From Pseudoalteromonas lipolytica (lineage in GTDB: Bacteria; Pseudomonadota; Gammaproteobacteria; Enterobacterales; Alteromonadaceae): DNA of 64,000 bases. Position numbers and translations under genes: made by a program. The stretch spans positions 1 through 64,000 of the forward strand of contig NZ_LJTC01000008.1 in the NCBI RefSeq assembly GCF_001306915.1. The letters are read 5' to 3'. Below, piece after piece: positions 1 through 9,473 of the stretch. The notes beneath the pieces are model-generated. The model saw only the letters and a list, made by a program, of their open reading frames with translations. It ran no database searches and was not told where the DNA came from. Positions within the stretch are counted from its first letter, which is position 1; every line of letters starts with the position of its first letter.

Positions 1-228
1 AAAAAAGGTAATCGTCGTCATTTAACTGCGAACCAGTGCATCGCAATGGCTAATGCTGTTGGTATGGATCAAAAAGAAGCTTTACTAAAACTTGCTATCG
101 AAAAATCAAAATCCAAGGAAGAAGGTAAGATCTGGTCGGATATTGTAAAAAAGATTAGTGCGGCATGTGTAGCGCTAACACTTGTTGCAGGACTAGCAAA
201 CGCTCCAACTGAGGACGCTTTTGCGTAA
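1..228 (+). CDS. Partial phage-related protein (DUF3693-like), 3' end only
   Basis: The frame is open from the first base, so this is the C-terminal 75 residues of a gene that begins outside the window; the ATG at 46 is internal. The visible part has a basic helix-turn-helix-like segment (NRRHLTANQCIAMANAVGMD), a Lys-rich amphipathic stretch and a C-terminal hydrophobic segment ending in TEDAFA. This pattern resembles DUF3693 phage proteins of Vibrio and Pseudoalteromonas filamentous phages (family recalled, not searched). It ends 6 bp before a dif-like site, the normal attachment site of such phages, which supports a prophage or remnant lying to the left. The role is unknown; a regulator with a membrane tail is possible. 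Confidence 0.6.
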   Translation, partial: KKGNRRHLTANQCIAMANAVGMDQKEALLKLAIEKSKSKEEGKIWSDIVKKISAACVALTLVAGLANAPTEDAFA

Positions 229-234
229 TAGCGG

Positions 235-262
235 ATAGCCCATAAATTACGTTATGTTAAAT
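235..262 (+). other. dif: dif-like XerC/XerD recombination site
   Basis: The 28-bp site has an XerC arm ATAGCCCATAA (235-245), a 6-bp centre ATTACG (246-251) and an XerD arm TTATGTTAAAT (252-262). The XerD arm is identical to that of E. coli dif, and the XerC arm shares its CATAA end. It lies immediately after the phage-type gene, as expected if a filamentous phage integrated at dif. It may be the chromid's own dimer-resolution site or a phage-derived hybrid copy; the left prophage boundary is outside the window. Confidence 0.8.
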
Positions 263-276
263 TGCTTAAACTAATG

Positions 277-312
277 AAAAGTGGGAGTTAGGTTACTAAC
301 TAGCCCACTTTT
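277..312. terminator. Bidirectional terminator hairpin
   Basis: Arms AAAAGTGGG (277-285) and CCCACTTTT (304-312) enclose a further GTTAG/CTAAC pairing. It is placed to end the minus-strand SYLF lipoprotein gene and rightward transcripts from the phage side. Confidence 0.6.
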
Positions 313-330
313 AGAAGGGTTTAAAATAGC

Positions 331-894
331 TTAATTTAGCTCAGAATCTACCCAAAACTTAGTGCCTTTAAGTACCGCTTGTAAAGCAAGGCCATTTTCG
401 GTTAAGGAATAAACAGTTACTTGGTCGGCAATTGCTTCGGCAACTAAAGCACCACCTTTATCTTCATATTTTGCTGCTGCATCTGCATTTCCACCGAATG
501 CCCAACCATGTTCAATAAAGCGATTTACTGCTGCTTGATTATGAAAAACCATCACAACATTAAAGTCTTTAACACCTAAACCTAAGCCTAAACCTGCTTC
601 ACCCATATTCATGTAAGTTGATTTACCGGTTAAGTTATTTTTTACTACACCATAACCACCGCCAAAACTGGCTAAAACAACATTTACATTGGCATTATCA
701 AAAACCGCATAACCAGCAGAGTTAGCAATTTGTTGTTTAACATCAGGTTTTTGAGCGTAAAGCTCACTTAATGTATTGTTTTTCATGCTTTGTACTAAAG
801 CACGTTTTTCATCGGGAGATGCACTTCCTGTTGTAGCACAACCGGTTAAAATTGTAGTGATTAAAACTAAACTAATAGCGATAAACTTTTTCAT
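331..894 (-). CDS. SYLF/YSC84-domain lipoprotein
   Basis: This is a 187-residue exported lipoprotein. The N-terminus MKKFIAISLVLITTILTGC carries a lipobox (LTGC), so it should be lipidated at Cys19. The rest fits the SYLF (Ysc84-like) domain: a Gly-rich GGGYGVV segment followed by MNMGEAGLGLGLGVKDF and VMVFHN. SYLF domains bind lipids in eukaryotes; the bacterial lipoproteins are conserved but poorly characterised. The gene stands alone and transcribes toward the dif site. The family call is firm, the function is not known. Confidence 0.8.
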   Translation of the reverse strand: MKKFIAISLVLITTILTGCATTGSASPDEKRALVQSMKNNTLSELYAQKPDVKQQIANSAGYAVFDNANVNVVLASFGGGYGVVKNNLTGKSTYMNMGEAGLGLGLGVKDFNVVMVFHNQAAVNRFIEHGWAFGGNADAAAKYEDKGGALVAEAIADQVTVYSLTENGLALQAVLKGTKFWVDSELN

Positions 895-1028
895 ACATAT
901 TCCTTGAATATTAGTATGGCAATCTAGTTAATGTTGCAAATACTATAGATATATTAAGTCCAATACTAGACAGTATCGGACTTTATGGTAATCTTATAAC
1001 TAGCTATTTTACAAGATATTACATCATT

Positions 1029-2240
1029 ATGCTCGTTGCTCTCGTCGATACACTAAAACAACTGCGTTACCAAATTGCCCATCTTGAAGATGATACTCTT
1101 GCAACAGAATATCCAGAACTTGAACACTTTATACATCAAGTTGGATTGACTGTTGCTGAATCAAAAAATGACTTAGCTTTTGTTTATCAGTTTTTATATG
1201 TGTATGGCCGAAAATCAGAAGCCACATTTAATCGTTTTCGAAATGAGCTTGAGCGTTTTTGTTTATGGTCGTGGTTGTTTGCTGAAAAATCGGTATTTGA
1301 TCTAAAACGTGAAGATATTGAAGCCTATGTTGATTTTATGGTTGAACCAGATTCAGCCTGGTTGTCAAGTTCAGTGCAATGGCGTTATAAAGATGAACAA
1401 GGCATAAGACGACTAAATACAAATTGGCGCCCTTTCATCAATAAAGAAAATATTGCTAGCCAACAAACACTCGCAGCTATGTTTACAGCTTTAAATGTTT
1501 TTTATAAGTTCGCAATTTTAGAAGAAAAAACCTTTGCTAACTTTGTACCGGTTGTTAAAAAGAATAGCCCTTACTTAGTTGTGCAATCGCAAATTAAAAT
1601 TCCCGATACACTTAGTGATATTCAATGGGAATATGTTTTTGGTGTTACTCGTGATTTATGTGAACAACAACCTGATTTAGAAAGAAATTTATTCACACTT
1701 GCTTGCTTAAAAGGATTGTACTTACGAATATCTGAGTTATCCGAGCGCCCTCAGTGGTCACCCGTTATGTCACATTTTTGGCAAGATAATGATGGTTTTT
1801 GGTTTCTAAGAATTATGGGTAAAGGCAATAAATTACGTGATGTTACCTTAAGTGAAGATTTTATATCATATCTAAAACGTTATAGGCTTTACCGTGGTTT
1901 ACCTGCCCTGCCCCGCGTTGATGAAGCTGAGCCGTTAGTTCATAAAATTCGTGGTAAAGGTGGAATGACTGTTCGTCAAATTCGTCGTTTGGTTCAGCAA
2001 AGTTTTGATTTAGCAAAACAATCTCTTTTAGATGACGGCTTTAAAGATGATGCGGAACAACTTGAAGCGGCCACTGCTCACTGGTTAAGACATACCGGTG
2101 CAACACACGATGCCCAAACAAGACCGCTAAAACATTTATCTGAAGATTTAGGTCATGCAAAAATTGCTACGACAGATCAAATCTATATTCAAACAAATAT
2201 AAAAGAACGTGCAAAGTCCGGAATAAAAAGGAAAGTGTAA
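1029..2240 (+). CDS. Tyrosine site-specific recombinase
   Basis: A 403-residue phage-integrase family protein with an apparently complete active site: Arg233 in LYLRISELSE, a Lys in MGKGNKLRDV (about 274), HWLRH with His351 and Arg354, His376 in LGHAKIATT and Tyr386 in QIYIQ. The N-terminal half looks like a SAM-like core-binding domain. It is longer and more divergent than XerC or XerD, so it is not a second Xer. Its stop codon overlaps the next start codon by one base (TAATG), implying translational coupling with the antiporter. It lies 0.8 kb from the dif-like site, but no cognate attachment site was identified. Confidence 0.85.
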   Translation: MLVALVDTLKQLRYQIAHLEDDTLATEYPELEHFIHQVGLTVAESKNDLAFVYQFLYVYGRKSEATFNRFRNELERFCLWSWLFAEKSVFDLKREDIEAYVDFMVEPDSAWLSSSVQWRYKDEQGIRRLNTNWRPFINKENIASQQTLAAMFTALNVFYKFAILEEKTFANFVPVVKKNSPYLVVQSQIKIPDTLSDIQWEYVFGVTRDLCEQQPDLERNLFTLACLKGLYLRISELSERPQWSPVMSHFWQDNDGFWFLRIMGKGNKLRDVTLSEDFISYLKRYRLYRGLPALPRVDEAEPLVHKIRGKGGMTVRQIRRLVQQSFDLAKQSLLDDGFKDDAEQLEAATAHWLRHTGATHDAQTRPLKHLSEDLGHAKIATTDQIYIQTNIKERAKSGIKRKV

Positions 2241-3427
2241 TGGAATATACAATACTGGCATCAGTTGGCTTAGCTTTATTATTTTATTCACTGACGATTC
2301 GGCAATTAGAGCGAACAGAAATTACCGGGCCAATGTTTTTTGTGTTGGTCGGAATTGCAATGTCTTACTTTTTGCCGAGTGAGTTTAAGTTAGGCGAAGC
2401 CGGACTCAGTGACATTTTACCTTTGGTTGAATTAACCTTAAGTATTTTTTTATTTACCGATGCCGCCAAATCAAAACTTCCCGTATTAAAACATAGTTAT
2501 CAGTACCCTAGCCTGTTACTTTTTGTTGCTTTGCCGATGACATTACTGTTAGGTGTAGCTGGCGGGTTGTTTTTCTTTTCGGAGTTATCACTTTTTCAAT
2601 CTGCTTTGATTGCGGTAATCTTAACGCCGACTGATGCCGCGCTTAGCAAAGGAATTTTAGAATGCACATCGGTTCCAGAGAAAGTTCGCGAAGGAATAAA
2701 TACGGAAAGTGGTTTGAACGATGGCCTTTGCGTACCCATCTTTTTAATTTTACTTTTATTAGCTCAAAATCCAGAAAGTGCTGTAACGACAATTGATACT
2801 TTACTTGTTTTTGCAAGAGAGTTAGGTGTAGCACTTATTGTTGCAGGCGTGTCGATGGCTGTGTTTATTCCACTTTTAAAAATAGCATTAGCACGTCATT
2901 ACTTTGCAAATAATAGCAGTCCATTTTTATTGATTGGCTTAGTCATGGCTATTTTCTCTTTAACACAAAATTTTCATGGCAGTGGCTTTATTGCTGTTTT
3001 TGTTTCGGGGCTTTTATTTGATTACTTAGCACCTAAAAAAATTCGTTCAACACTAGTTAAAGACTCTGAGCATATCGCTGAATTTGTTGCGCTACTAATT
3101 TGGTGTTTATTCGGTTTTGTATGTGGTCACTTAATTGTGAATGATATCACTTGGTCAATTATTTTTTATGCGTTATTAAGTGTGACGATTTTTAGAATTG
3201 TGCCGGTACTCCTTTCACTTATGTTTACTAATCTAAATTTCAAAGACAAATTTACTTTTGCGTGGTTTGGTCCAAGAGGTTTGGCGTCTATCGTTTTCAC
3301 TTTAATGGTGATGGATACAGTAATTGAAAACAAAGAACAAATTGCCACAGTAACATTAACAACCATTTTATTTAGTGTGTTCATTCATGGCATGAGTACC
3401 AAGCCCATAGCAAAAAGTTACCAATAA
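2240..3427 (+). CDS. Cation:proton antiporter (CPA1/NhaP type)
   Basis: A 395-residue polytopic membrane protein with about 12 hydrophobic segments. The family signature is visible as LTPTDAALSKGILE (Asp pair region) followed by GINTESGLNDGL, the ND-type ion-binding segment of Na+/H+ exchangers, and FAWFGPRGLASIVF near the C-terminus. It should exchange Na+ or K+ for H+ across the inner membrane. There is no long cytoplasmic regulatory tail. The start overlaps the stop of the recombinase by one base, an unusual pairing. Confidence 0.85.
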   Translation: MEYTILASVGLALLFYSLTIRQLERTEITGPMFFVLVGIAMSYFLPSEFKLGEAGLSDILPLVELTLSIFLFTDAAKSKLPVLKHSYQYPSLLLFVALPMTLLLGVAGGLFFFSELSLFQSALIAVILTPTDAALSKGILECTSVPEKVREGINTESGLNDGLCVPIFLILLLLAQNPESAVTTIDTLLVFARELGVALIVAGVSMAVFIPLLKIALARHYFANNSSPFLLIGLVMAIFSLTQNFHGSGFIAVFVSGLLFDYLAPKKIRSTLVKDSEHIAEFVALLIWCLFGFVCGHLIVNDITWSIIFYALLSVTIFRIVPVLLSLMFTNLNFKDKFTFAWFGPRGLASIVFTLMVMDTVIENKEQIATVTLTTILFSVFIHGMSTKPIAKSYQ

Positions 3428-3452
3428 AAAAGGCGCGTTGAGCGCCTTTTTT
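3426..3452. terminator. Bidirectional terminator
   Basis: An A-tract, GGCGC, a short GTTGA loop, GCGCC and a T-tract lie between the convergent antiporter and ydiJ-type genes. Confidence 0.8.
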
Positions 3453-3463
3453 ATTTTTACAAC

Positions 3464-6400
3464 TTAAAGTAGCTCTGCAATTAATTGCAGTGGATGCTTT
3501 GGTTTAAATTTTTCATAGCGCTTCACTTGGCTACGACAAGAAAAGCCAGTTGCTAAAATAGTTTCAGGCTCATTACTTGAAATAATTGGTTGCCAACTCA
3601 TTTCATAAAGAGCCCGTGAATTTTCTTGGTTTTGTTTTTCATGGCCGTACGTTCCTGCCATACCACAACAACCCGTACTGGTAGTTTCAAGCTGTAAATT
3701 TAGATCAGCAAAAATGGTTTGCCAAACTTTAGATGCATTCGGCATTGCTGTTGTTTCAGTACAATGACTCAACAATTTAAATGGCGAACTCGTTGTAGTG
3801 GCAAGAGTAACTTGTTTAAAGCTTTGCGTTTGAAGCCATTCATGCGCAAGCTCAACTTTAAAATCTCCACGGTTCTCTTTTAAAATTGATACATATTCAT
3901 CTCGGTAACACATAACCAAAGATGCATCGAGCCCAACTAAAGGAGCATTGATTTCACTGAGTGAATTTAAAAACTCAGCTGCATTTTTTGCTGTTGTTTT
4001 AAATTCATTTAAAAACCCTTTTACATGCTGAGCTTTACCATTAGGTTTAAATGGTAATAGCATAGGTTTTTTGCCTAACGCTTTAATGACTTTAATAAAG
4101 CTTTCGACTAATTCGGCTTCGTAAAAACTCGTGAATGGATCTTGTACTATCAGTACATATTCTGCTTGTTGTTCTTTTGAAAGCGAATTAAGTAATTCAA
4201 AATTAAATTGCTGATCTTTTGAAATACGTTTAGAAAGTTGCGGTACGCTTAAACTTGGCGTATCAACATAACCAATGGTATTTTTAATTAATCCTGAAAC
4301 AAGTTTTGTATTTACTATTGGATTTACCACTTTAGCAAATTTTGCCATCACCGGCGCAGTTTGTTCGATGCCTGCTACTAAATAATCTTTTGCTGGTCGA
4401 GCATAATAACTGTGGTAAAAATTTAAAAAGCGTGAGCGAAATGTTGGTACATCAACTTTTATTGGGCATGCAGTAGTACATGCTTTACAAGCTAAACATT
4501 CATCCATTGATTCTTTTACTTCATGAGAGAAATCATAAACGCCTTTTTTCTTATCGCGACTATGTTGATAGCGCTCCCACCAAGTGATCACTTCACCATT
4601 AACTAATTCTTTTTCGACATTGAGTAAATCAATATTTTCAGACTCTTGAAGGCGCAACCACTCGCGCATTAAACTTGCGCGACCTTTAGGTGAATAACGG
4701 CGGTCACCTGTTACTTTATAAGATGGACACATTGGTGATTTTTCATCGTAGTTAAAACACAGACCATTACCATTACAGGTAATCGCGTTATTAAATTCTG
4801 TTTTAACATCGATAGAAATTTCTTTGTCGAACCAGGCACGCTTTTGATCGTCAACAGAAACGAGTGAGTCTTTACTTTCAATTGGCGTACAGATTTTACC
4901 TGGGTTTACTCTGTTATTTGGATCAAATGCCGCTTTGATTTTTCTAAGTTGTGTAAATAAATGCTCGCCGAAAAATTCAGGGCCATATTCACTTCGATAC
5001 CCTTTGCCATGCTCTCCCCACATCAAGCCGCCATATTTGGCAGTCAGTTTAACGACTTCATCTGAAATATGGCGAAGCAATTTTTCTTGTTCAGGGTCAC
5101 ACATATCGAGTGCAGGTCGTACGTGTAAAACACCAGCATCAACATGGCCAAACATACCATATTGAAGGTTGTGGTTATCGAGAAGTTCACGAAACTCGAC
5201 TATAAAATCGGCTAAGTTTTCTGGTGGTACTGCAGTATCTTCAGCAAAAGCTAACGGTTTTTGACTGCCTTTTACATTTCCTAAAAGGCCCACTGACTTT
5301 TTACGCATTGCATAAATTTTTAATATATCAGCTTTGTCATTCGTTAACTGATAACCGATCACGCCATTAGTTTGTTTTTCAACACATTCATCGAGTAGCT
5401 TACAAAGAGTGTCTACTTTATCTTTAATGTCTTCTGGTGAAACCGCATTAAACTCAACCATGTTGAGCCCTTGCATATCTTTGTTTTCAACATCGGTTAT
5501 TAAGTCCGATACTGAATGCCAAATGATATCTTCTCGAGCAAGGTTAAGTACTTTGCTATCGACTGTTTCTACAGAAGTTGCATTTGCTGCAACTAGAAAT
5601 GGTGAATGACGAAGTGCAGAATCAAAGCTATCGTATTTAATATTGATTAATGTTTTAAATTCAGCAATGGGCGTAATATTTAGTTTTGCTTCAGTAACTA
5701 TACCTAATGAACCTTCGGAGCCAGTAATTAATCGGCTCATATCAAAGGTTTGTAAATCATCAGAAAAAATATGTTCTAAATCGTAGCCGGTCAGAAAACG
5801 GTTTAAACGTGGGAATTTTTCTAAAATAGCGTCTCGATTCTCAAGGCCAATATCAAGAACTGTTTTATATAACTTACCTACTGTCGTGTTTTGTTCAGCA
5901 ATTACTTTTGCTTTTTCAATAGGCATAGGGGTTGTTGACATTTCAGTGCCATCAACAAGATAAGTTGTTAGGCCTAAAACGTGATCACTTGTTTTGCCAT
6001 AAACCAAAGAGCCTTGACCTGATGCATCTGTATTTATCATTCCACCGATTGTTGCACGGTTACTTGTTGATAAATCGGGCGCAAAGAAAAAACCGTAAGG
6101 ACGCAAAAAGTCGTTTAATTGGTCTTTTATTACACCCGTTTGCACGCGCACCCAGTTTTCTTCGACATTGATTTCTAAAATTTCACGCATGTAGCGAGAT
6201 AAATCAACAACTATACCTGGGGTTAGCGATTGACCATTAGTACCTGTACCACCTCCGCGTGGACCAAAAGTCAGTGATAAAAACGGATCACGAGAAGCAA
6301 TTTGCATAGCAAGTTGTATGTCTTTTGCTGACTTTGGAAAGATGACACCTTGAGGTACCTGTTGGTAAACGCTGTTATCGGTTGATAAACTTAAACGTGT

Positions 6401-6508
6401 AGAAAAGCTTGCATCGGTATCACCACTAAAACCTTGTTTTTGTATTGTATCTAAGTAATTAGAAACGAGTTCTGTGGTGGCTTGTTGTTGGCTTATTGTT
6501 GCTATCAT
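3464..6508 (-). CDS. ydiJ: FAD- and Fe-S-binding oxidoreductase, YdiJ-type D-2-hydroxyglutarate dehydrogenase
   Basis: The 1014-residue length matches E. coli YdiJ (about 1018). Order: an N-terminal FAD-binding-4 (PCMH) domain with GPRGGGTGTNGQSLTPG near residue 85, an FAD-oxidase C-terminal domain ending HGKGYR, a ferredoxin segment with CLACKACTTACPIKV near 670, and a C-terminal cysteine-rich CCG domain (STGCCGMAGTYG near 950). YdiJ homologues oxidise D-2-hydroxyglutarate to 2-oxoglutarate and feed electrons to the respiratory chain; substrate here is inferred from family. Single gene, no operon partner. An FAD-linked lactate or glycolate oxidase role is the alternative. Confidence 0.85.
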   Translation of the reverse strand: MIATISQQQATTELVSNYLDTIQKQGFSGDTDASFSTRLSLSTDNSVYQQVPQGVIFPKSAKDIQLAMQIASRDPFLSLTFGPRGGGTGTNGQSLTPGIVVDLSRYMREILEINVEENWVRVQTGVIKDQLNDFLRPYGFFFAPDLSTSNRATIGGMINTDASGQGSLVYGKTSDHVLGLTTYLVDGTEMSTTPMPIEKAKVIAEQNTTVGKLYKTVLDIGLENRDAILEKFPRLNRFLTGYDLEHIFSDDLQTFDMSRLITGSEGSLGIVTEAKLNITPIAEFKTLINIKYDSFDSALRHSPFLVAANATSVETVDSKVLNLAREDIIWHSVSDLITDVENKDMQGLNMVEFNAVSPEDIKDKVDTLCKLLDECVEKQTNGVIGYQLTNDKADILKIYAMRKKSVGLLGNVKGSQKPLAFAEDTAVPPENLADFIVEFRELLDNHNLQYGMFGHVDAGVLHVRPALDMCDPEQEKLLRHISDEVVKLTAKYGGLMWGEHGKGYRSEYGPEFFGEHLFTQLRKIKAAFDPNNRVNPGKICTPIESKDSLVSVDDQKRAWFDKEISIDVKTEFNNAITCNGNGLCFNYDEKSPMCPSYKVTGDRRYSPKGRASLMREWLRLQESENIDLLNVEKELVNGEVITWWERYQHSRDKKKGVYDFSHEVKESMDECLACKACTTACPIKVDVPTFRSRFLNFYHSYYARPAKDYLVAGIEQTAPVMAKFAKVVNPIVNTKLVSGLIKNTIGYVDTPSLSVPQLSKRISKDQQFNFELLNSLSKEQQAEYVLIVQDPFTSFYEAELVESFIKVIKALGKKPMLLPFKPNGKAQHVKGFLNEFKTTAKNAAEFLNSLSEINAPLVGLDASLVMCYRDEYVSILKENRGDFKVELAHEWLQTQSFKQVTLATTTSSPFKLLSHCTETTAMPNASKVWQTIFADLNLQLETTSTGCCGMAGTYGHEKQNQENSRALYEMSWQPIISSNEPETILATGFSCRSQVKRYEKFKPKHPLQLIAELL

Positions 6509-6655
6509 GACGGTGATAAATTAAGGCATTTTGCAAATTATATCATGCTAATAGCTAAGATAAATTGAAGATTTTACAGTTTGTAACACTCTTTTTATCG
6601 ATTTCGGGGGCATTACTTTTATACTGTGTATTAAAGCAGCAAATGAGATAGTCAG

Positions 6656-6865
6656 ATGAAAAAAATTGCATTAATCAGTTTAGGTGCCTTGTGCATGTTA
6701 TTGGGTTTAGTTTTTGTTATTATTCCCGGACCGTCGCTGATCTTCTTTATTGCAGGACTTTTCTGTTTATCTTTTTACTATCCTAAAGCGCGTGATTATT
6801 TAACCTTGTGCCAAAAGGCTCTGACTAAGTCATGTGCTTATATCGATAAAAAACTTGCTCGCTGA
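6656..6865 (+). CDS. Small PGPGW-type membrane protein
   Basis: A 69-residue inner-membrane protein with two hydrophobic segments separated by the PGPS turn (VIIPGPSLIFFIAGLFCLS) and a short basic tail. The layout matches the small PGPGW transmembrane family (usual motif PGPGxxxxxxGL). Function unknown. It is a lone gene that ends in a strong shared terminator. Confidence 0.7.
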   Translation: MKKIALISLGALCMLLGLVFVIIPGPSLIFFIAGLFCLSFYYPKARDYLTLCQKALTKSCAYIDKKLAR

Positions 6866-6881
6866 TTTCTAATTGAGCTAC

Positions 6882-6910
6882 AAAAATGCCAGCTAAGTGC
6901 TGGCATTTTT
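6882..6910. terminator. Bidirectional terminator
   Basis: Perfect 12-bp stem AAAAATGCCAGC / GCTGGCATTTTT with loop TAAGT, between the convergent PGPGW gene and ppsA. Confidence 0.85.
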
Positions 6911-6945
6911 TATATCAGAATCTTTATTTTAATTAAATAAAGTAC

Positions 6946-9321
6946 TTAGTCGGCTAATTTCTTAGCAAGATATAACCAAGTTTCTAATACTGTATCTGGG
7001 TTTAGAGAAACAGAATCAATGCCCTGCTCAACTAACCAAGCTGCAAAGTCTTCATGATCTGAAGGACCTTGACCACAAATACCTACGTATTTGCCTTTTG
7101 CTTTAGCTGTTTGAATAGCCATTGATAATAGTTTCTTGATTGCAGGGTTACGCTCATCGAATAGATGCGCAATTAAACCTGAGTCACGGTCAAGACCTAA
7201 TGTTAACTGAGTTAAGTCGTTTGAACCGATAGAGAAACCATCGAAATACTCTAAGAACTCATCTGCAAGTAACGCGTTTGATGGTAATTCACACATCATG
7301 ATTACTTTCAGACCATTTTCGCCACGTTTAAGACCATGTTCTTCAAGTAATTCAATAACGCGCTTACCTTCTTCAAGCGTACGAACAAATGGGATCATGA
7401 TTTCAATATTAGTCATACCCATTTCGTTGCGAACACGTTTAATCGCTTCACACTCTAACGCGAAACAGTCACGGAAATCTTCAGAGATATAACGTGCTGC
7501 ACCACGGAAACCAATCATTGGGTTTTCTTCTTCCGGCTCATATTGCTGGCCGCCAACAAGGTTTGCATATTCGTTTGACTTAAAGTCAGACATACGAACA
7601 ATGACACGCTCAGGTGCAAACGCACAACCTAGTGTTGCAATACCTTCAACAAGCTTAGAAATATAGAATTCTACAGGTGATTCATAACCTGCCATCATTT
7701 CTGAGATTTCAGCTTTTAGCTCGTCAGATTGCGCATCAAAATTAAGAAGTGCTTTAGGGTGAACACCAATCATTCGGTTGATTACGAATTCAACACGCGC
7801 AAGGCCAACACCGGCATGAGGTAAGCGAGCAAAGTCGAATGCACGATCAGGGTTACCTACGTTCATCATAACTTTCATTGGTAATTCTGGCATTTCATCA
7901 ACACGTGAAGTAAGTACTTCGTAATCTAAAATACCTTCGTAGATATAACCTGTGTCACCTTCGGCACACGATACAGTTACATCTTGGCCTGCTTTAATTA
8001 AATCAGTTGCATTACCACAACCAACAACTGCAGGAATACCTAATTCACGAGCAATGATTGCCGCGTGACAAGTACGTCCACCACGGTTTGTAACAATCGC
8101 AGCGGCACGTTTCATGATTGGCTCCCAGTCTGGGTCAGTCATGTCAGTAACTAGAATGTCGCCTTGTTGTACTTTGTCCATTTCATCAATTGAATCTAGT
8201 ACGCGTACAGTACCTGAACCAATCTTGTGACCAATTGCACGGCCTTCAGCAACAACTGTGCTTGTACCATTTAATTGGAAACGCTCCATAACGTTAGCGT
8301 CTTCGTTTGAACGAACTGTTTCTGGACGTGCTTGAACGATGTAAAGTTTACCGTCGTTGCCGTCTTTTGCCCACTCGATGTCCATTGGACGACCGTAGTG
8401 CTTTTCAATAATAACAGCTTGCTTTGCAAGTTCTTGAACTTCAGCATCTGTGATTGAGAATTTGTTTGAAAGTGACGAATCTACGTCAACAATTTCAACT
8501 TGCTTACCATGTGATTCATCCGCTGAGTAAATCATTTGGATTGCTTTTGAACCAATATTACGGCGAACTACCGCTGGTTTACCGTTAGCTAGAGTTGGTT
8601 TATGTACATAAAATTCATCTGGGTTTACAGCACCCTGTACAACCATTTCACCAAGACCATAGCTTGAAGTTACAAATACAACATCTTCAAAGCCAGATTC
8701 AGTATCAATACTGAACATAACACCTGAAGCTGCTTTATCTGAACGAACCATGCGTTGGATACCAGCTGAAAGTGCAACACCACGGTGATCATAACCTTGG
8801 TGAACACGGTAAGAAATAGCGCGGTCATTAAATAGTGAGGCAAACACGTGTTTGATTGCAGTCATTACTGAATCAATACCACGTACGTTTAAAAACGTTT
8901 CTTGTTGTCCTGCGAATGAAGCGTCTGGCATGTCTTCTGCTGTAGCAGATGAGCGAACTGCAAATGAAACATCTTGTGATGCGTCGCCGTGTAGTTGGCT
9001 ATATGCGTCGCGGATGGCTTGGTCTAGGTTAGGTTGGAATGGTGTATCGATAATCCATTGGCGGATTTCGGCACCGACTTTAGCGAGTGTATTTACATCA
9101 TCCACATCCAATGTGTCTAAAATATCGTGGATTTTTGAGTTTAATCCAGATTGCTCTAGAAACTCATTGAATGCATCAGCGGTTGTAGCGAAACCACCTG
9201 GCACTTGAACACCAGCGTTAGCTAGGTTTGAGATCATTTCACCAAGTGAAGCGTTTTTACCGCCAACACGAGGAACATCTTGCATACCAAGCTCTTGATA
9301 CCAGAGAACGTATTCTTGCAC
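6946..9321 (-). CDS. ppsA: Phosphoenolpyruvate synthase
   Basis: The 791 residues match the usual length (about 792). Makes PEP from pyruvate and ATP for gluconeogenesis. Visible order: N-terminal ATP-grasp domain ([10 protein letters not shown], then [20 protein letters not shown]), the swivelling phosphohistidine domain with [14 protein letters not shown] (catalytic His near 420), and the PEP/pyruvate-binding barrel with [14 protein letters not shown] and a Cys-containing GICGQGPS near the C-terminus. Transcribed divergently from its regulator ppsR across a 152-bp gap, the common arrangement in gammaproteobacteria. Confidence 0.97.
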   Translation of the reverse strand: MQEYVLWYQELGMQDVPRVGGKNASLGEMISNLANAGVQVPGGFATTADAFNEFLEQSGLNSKIHDILDTLDVDDVNTLAKVGAEIRQWIIDTPFQPNLDQAIRDAYSQLHGDASQDVSFAVRSSATAEDMPDASFAGQQETFLNVRGIDSVMTAIKHVFASLFNDRAISYRVHQGYDHRGVALSAGIQRMVRSDKAASGVMFSIDTESGFEDVVFVTSSYGLGEMVVQGAVNPDEFYVHKPTLANGKPAVVRRNIGSKAIQMIYSADESHGKQVEIVDVDSSLSNKFSITDAEVQELAKQAVIIEKHYGRPMDIEWAKDGNDGKLYIVQARPETVRSNEDANVMERFQLNGTSTVVAEGRAIGHKIGSGTVRVLDSIDEMDKVQQGDILVTDMTDPDWEPIMKRAAAIVTNRGGRTCHAAIIARELGIPAVVGCGNATDLIKAGQDVTVSCAEGDTGYIYEGILDYEVLTSRVDEMPELPMKVMMNVGNPDRAFDFARLPHAGVGLARVEFVINRMIGVHPKALLNFDAQSDELKAEISEMMAGYESPVEFYISKLVEGIATLGCAFAPERVIVRMSDFKSNEYANLVGGQQYEPEEENPMIGFRGAARYISEDFRDCFALECEAIKRVRNEMGMTNIEIMIPFVRTLEEGKRVIELLEEHGLKRGENGLKVIMMCELPSNALLADEFLEYFDGFSIGSNDLTQLTLGLDRDSGLIAHLFDERNPAIKKLLSMAIQTAKAKGKYVGICGQGPSDHEDFAAWLVEQGIDSVSLNPDTVLETWLYLAKKLAD

Positions 9322-9473
9322 GGATCTTTCTCCATAAACAAATTGTAGTACTAACTGTGAGAGTTAAGAAAGAAAACCTTCTAAAAAGGTCGTAGTCATT
9401 CTACACTGGCAACAGACCTCACGTAAACCGTGAAGCCCCTATTTTGCAGATAAAGGTAATAAAAAGGTTAAAT

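Noticed and set aside
46..228. A complete 60-residue gene starting at ATG 46
   Set aside because: The frame is open upstream to the window edge and the protein reads through with a plausible helix-turn-helix, so it is a partial gene.
284..300. GTTACTAAC near dif as an iteron copy
   Set aside because: No GATC at the required distance and it is explained by the terminator hairpin.
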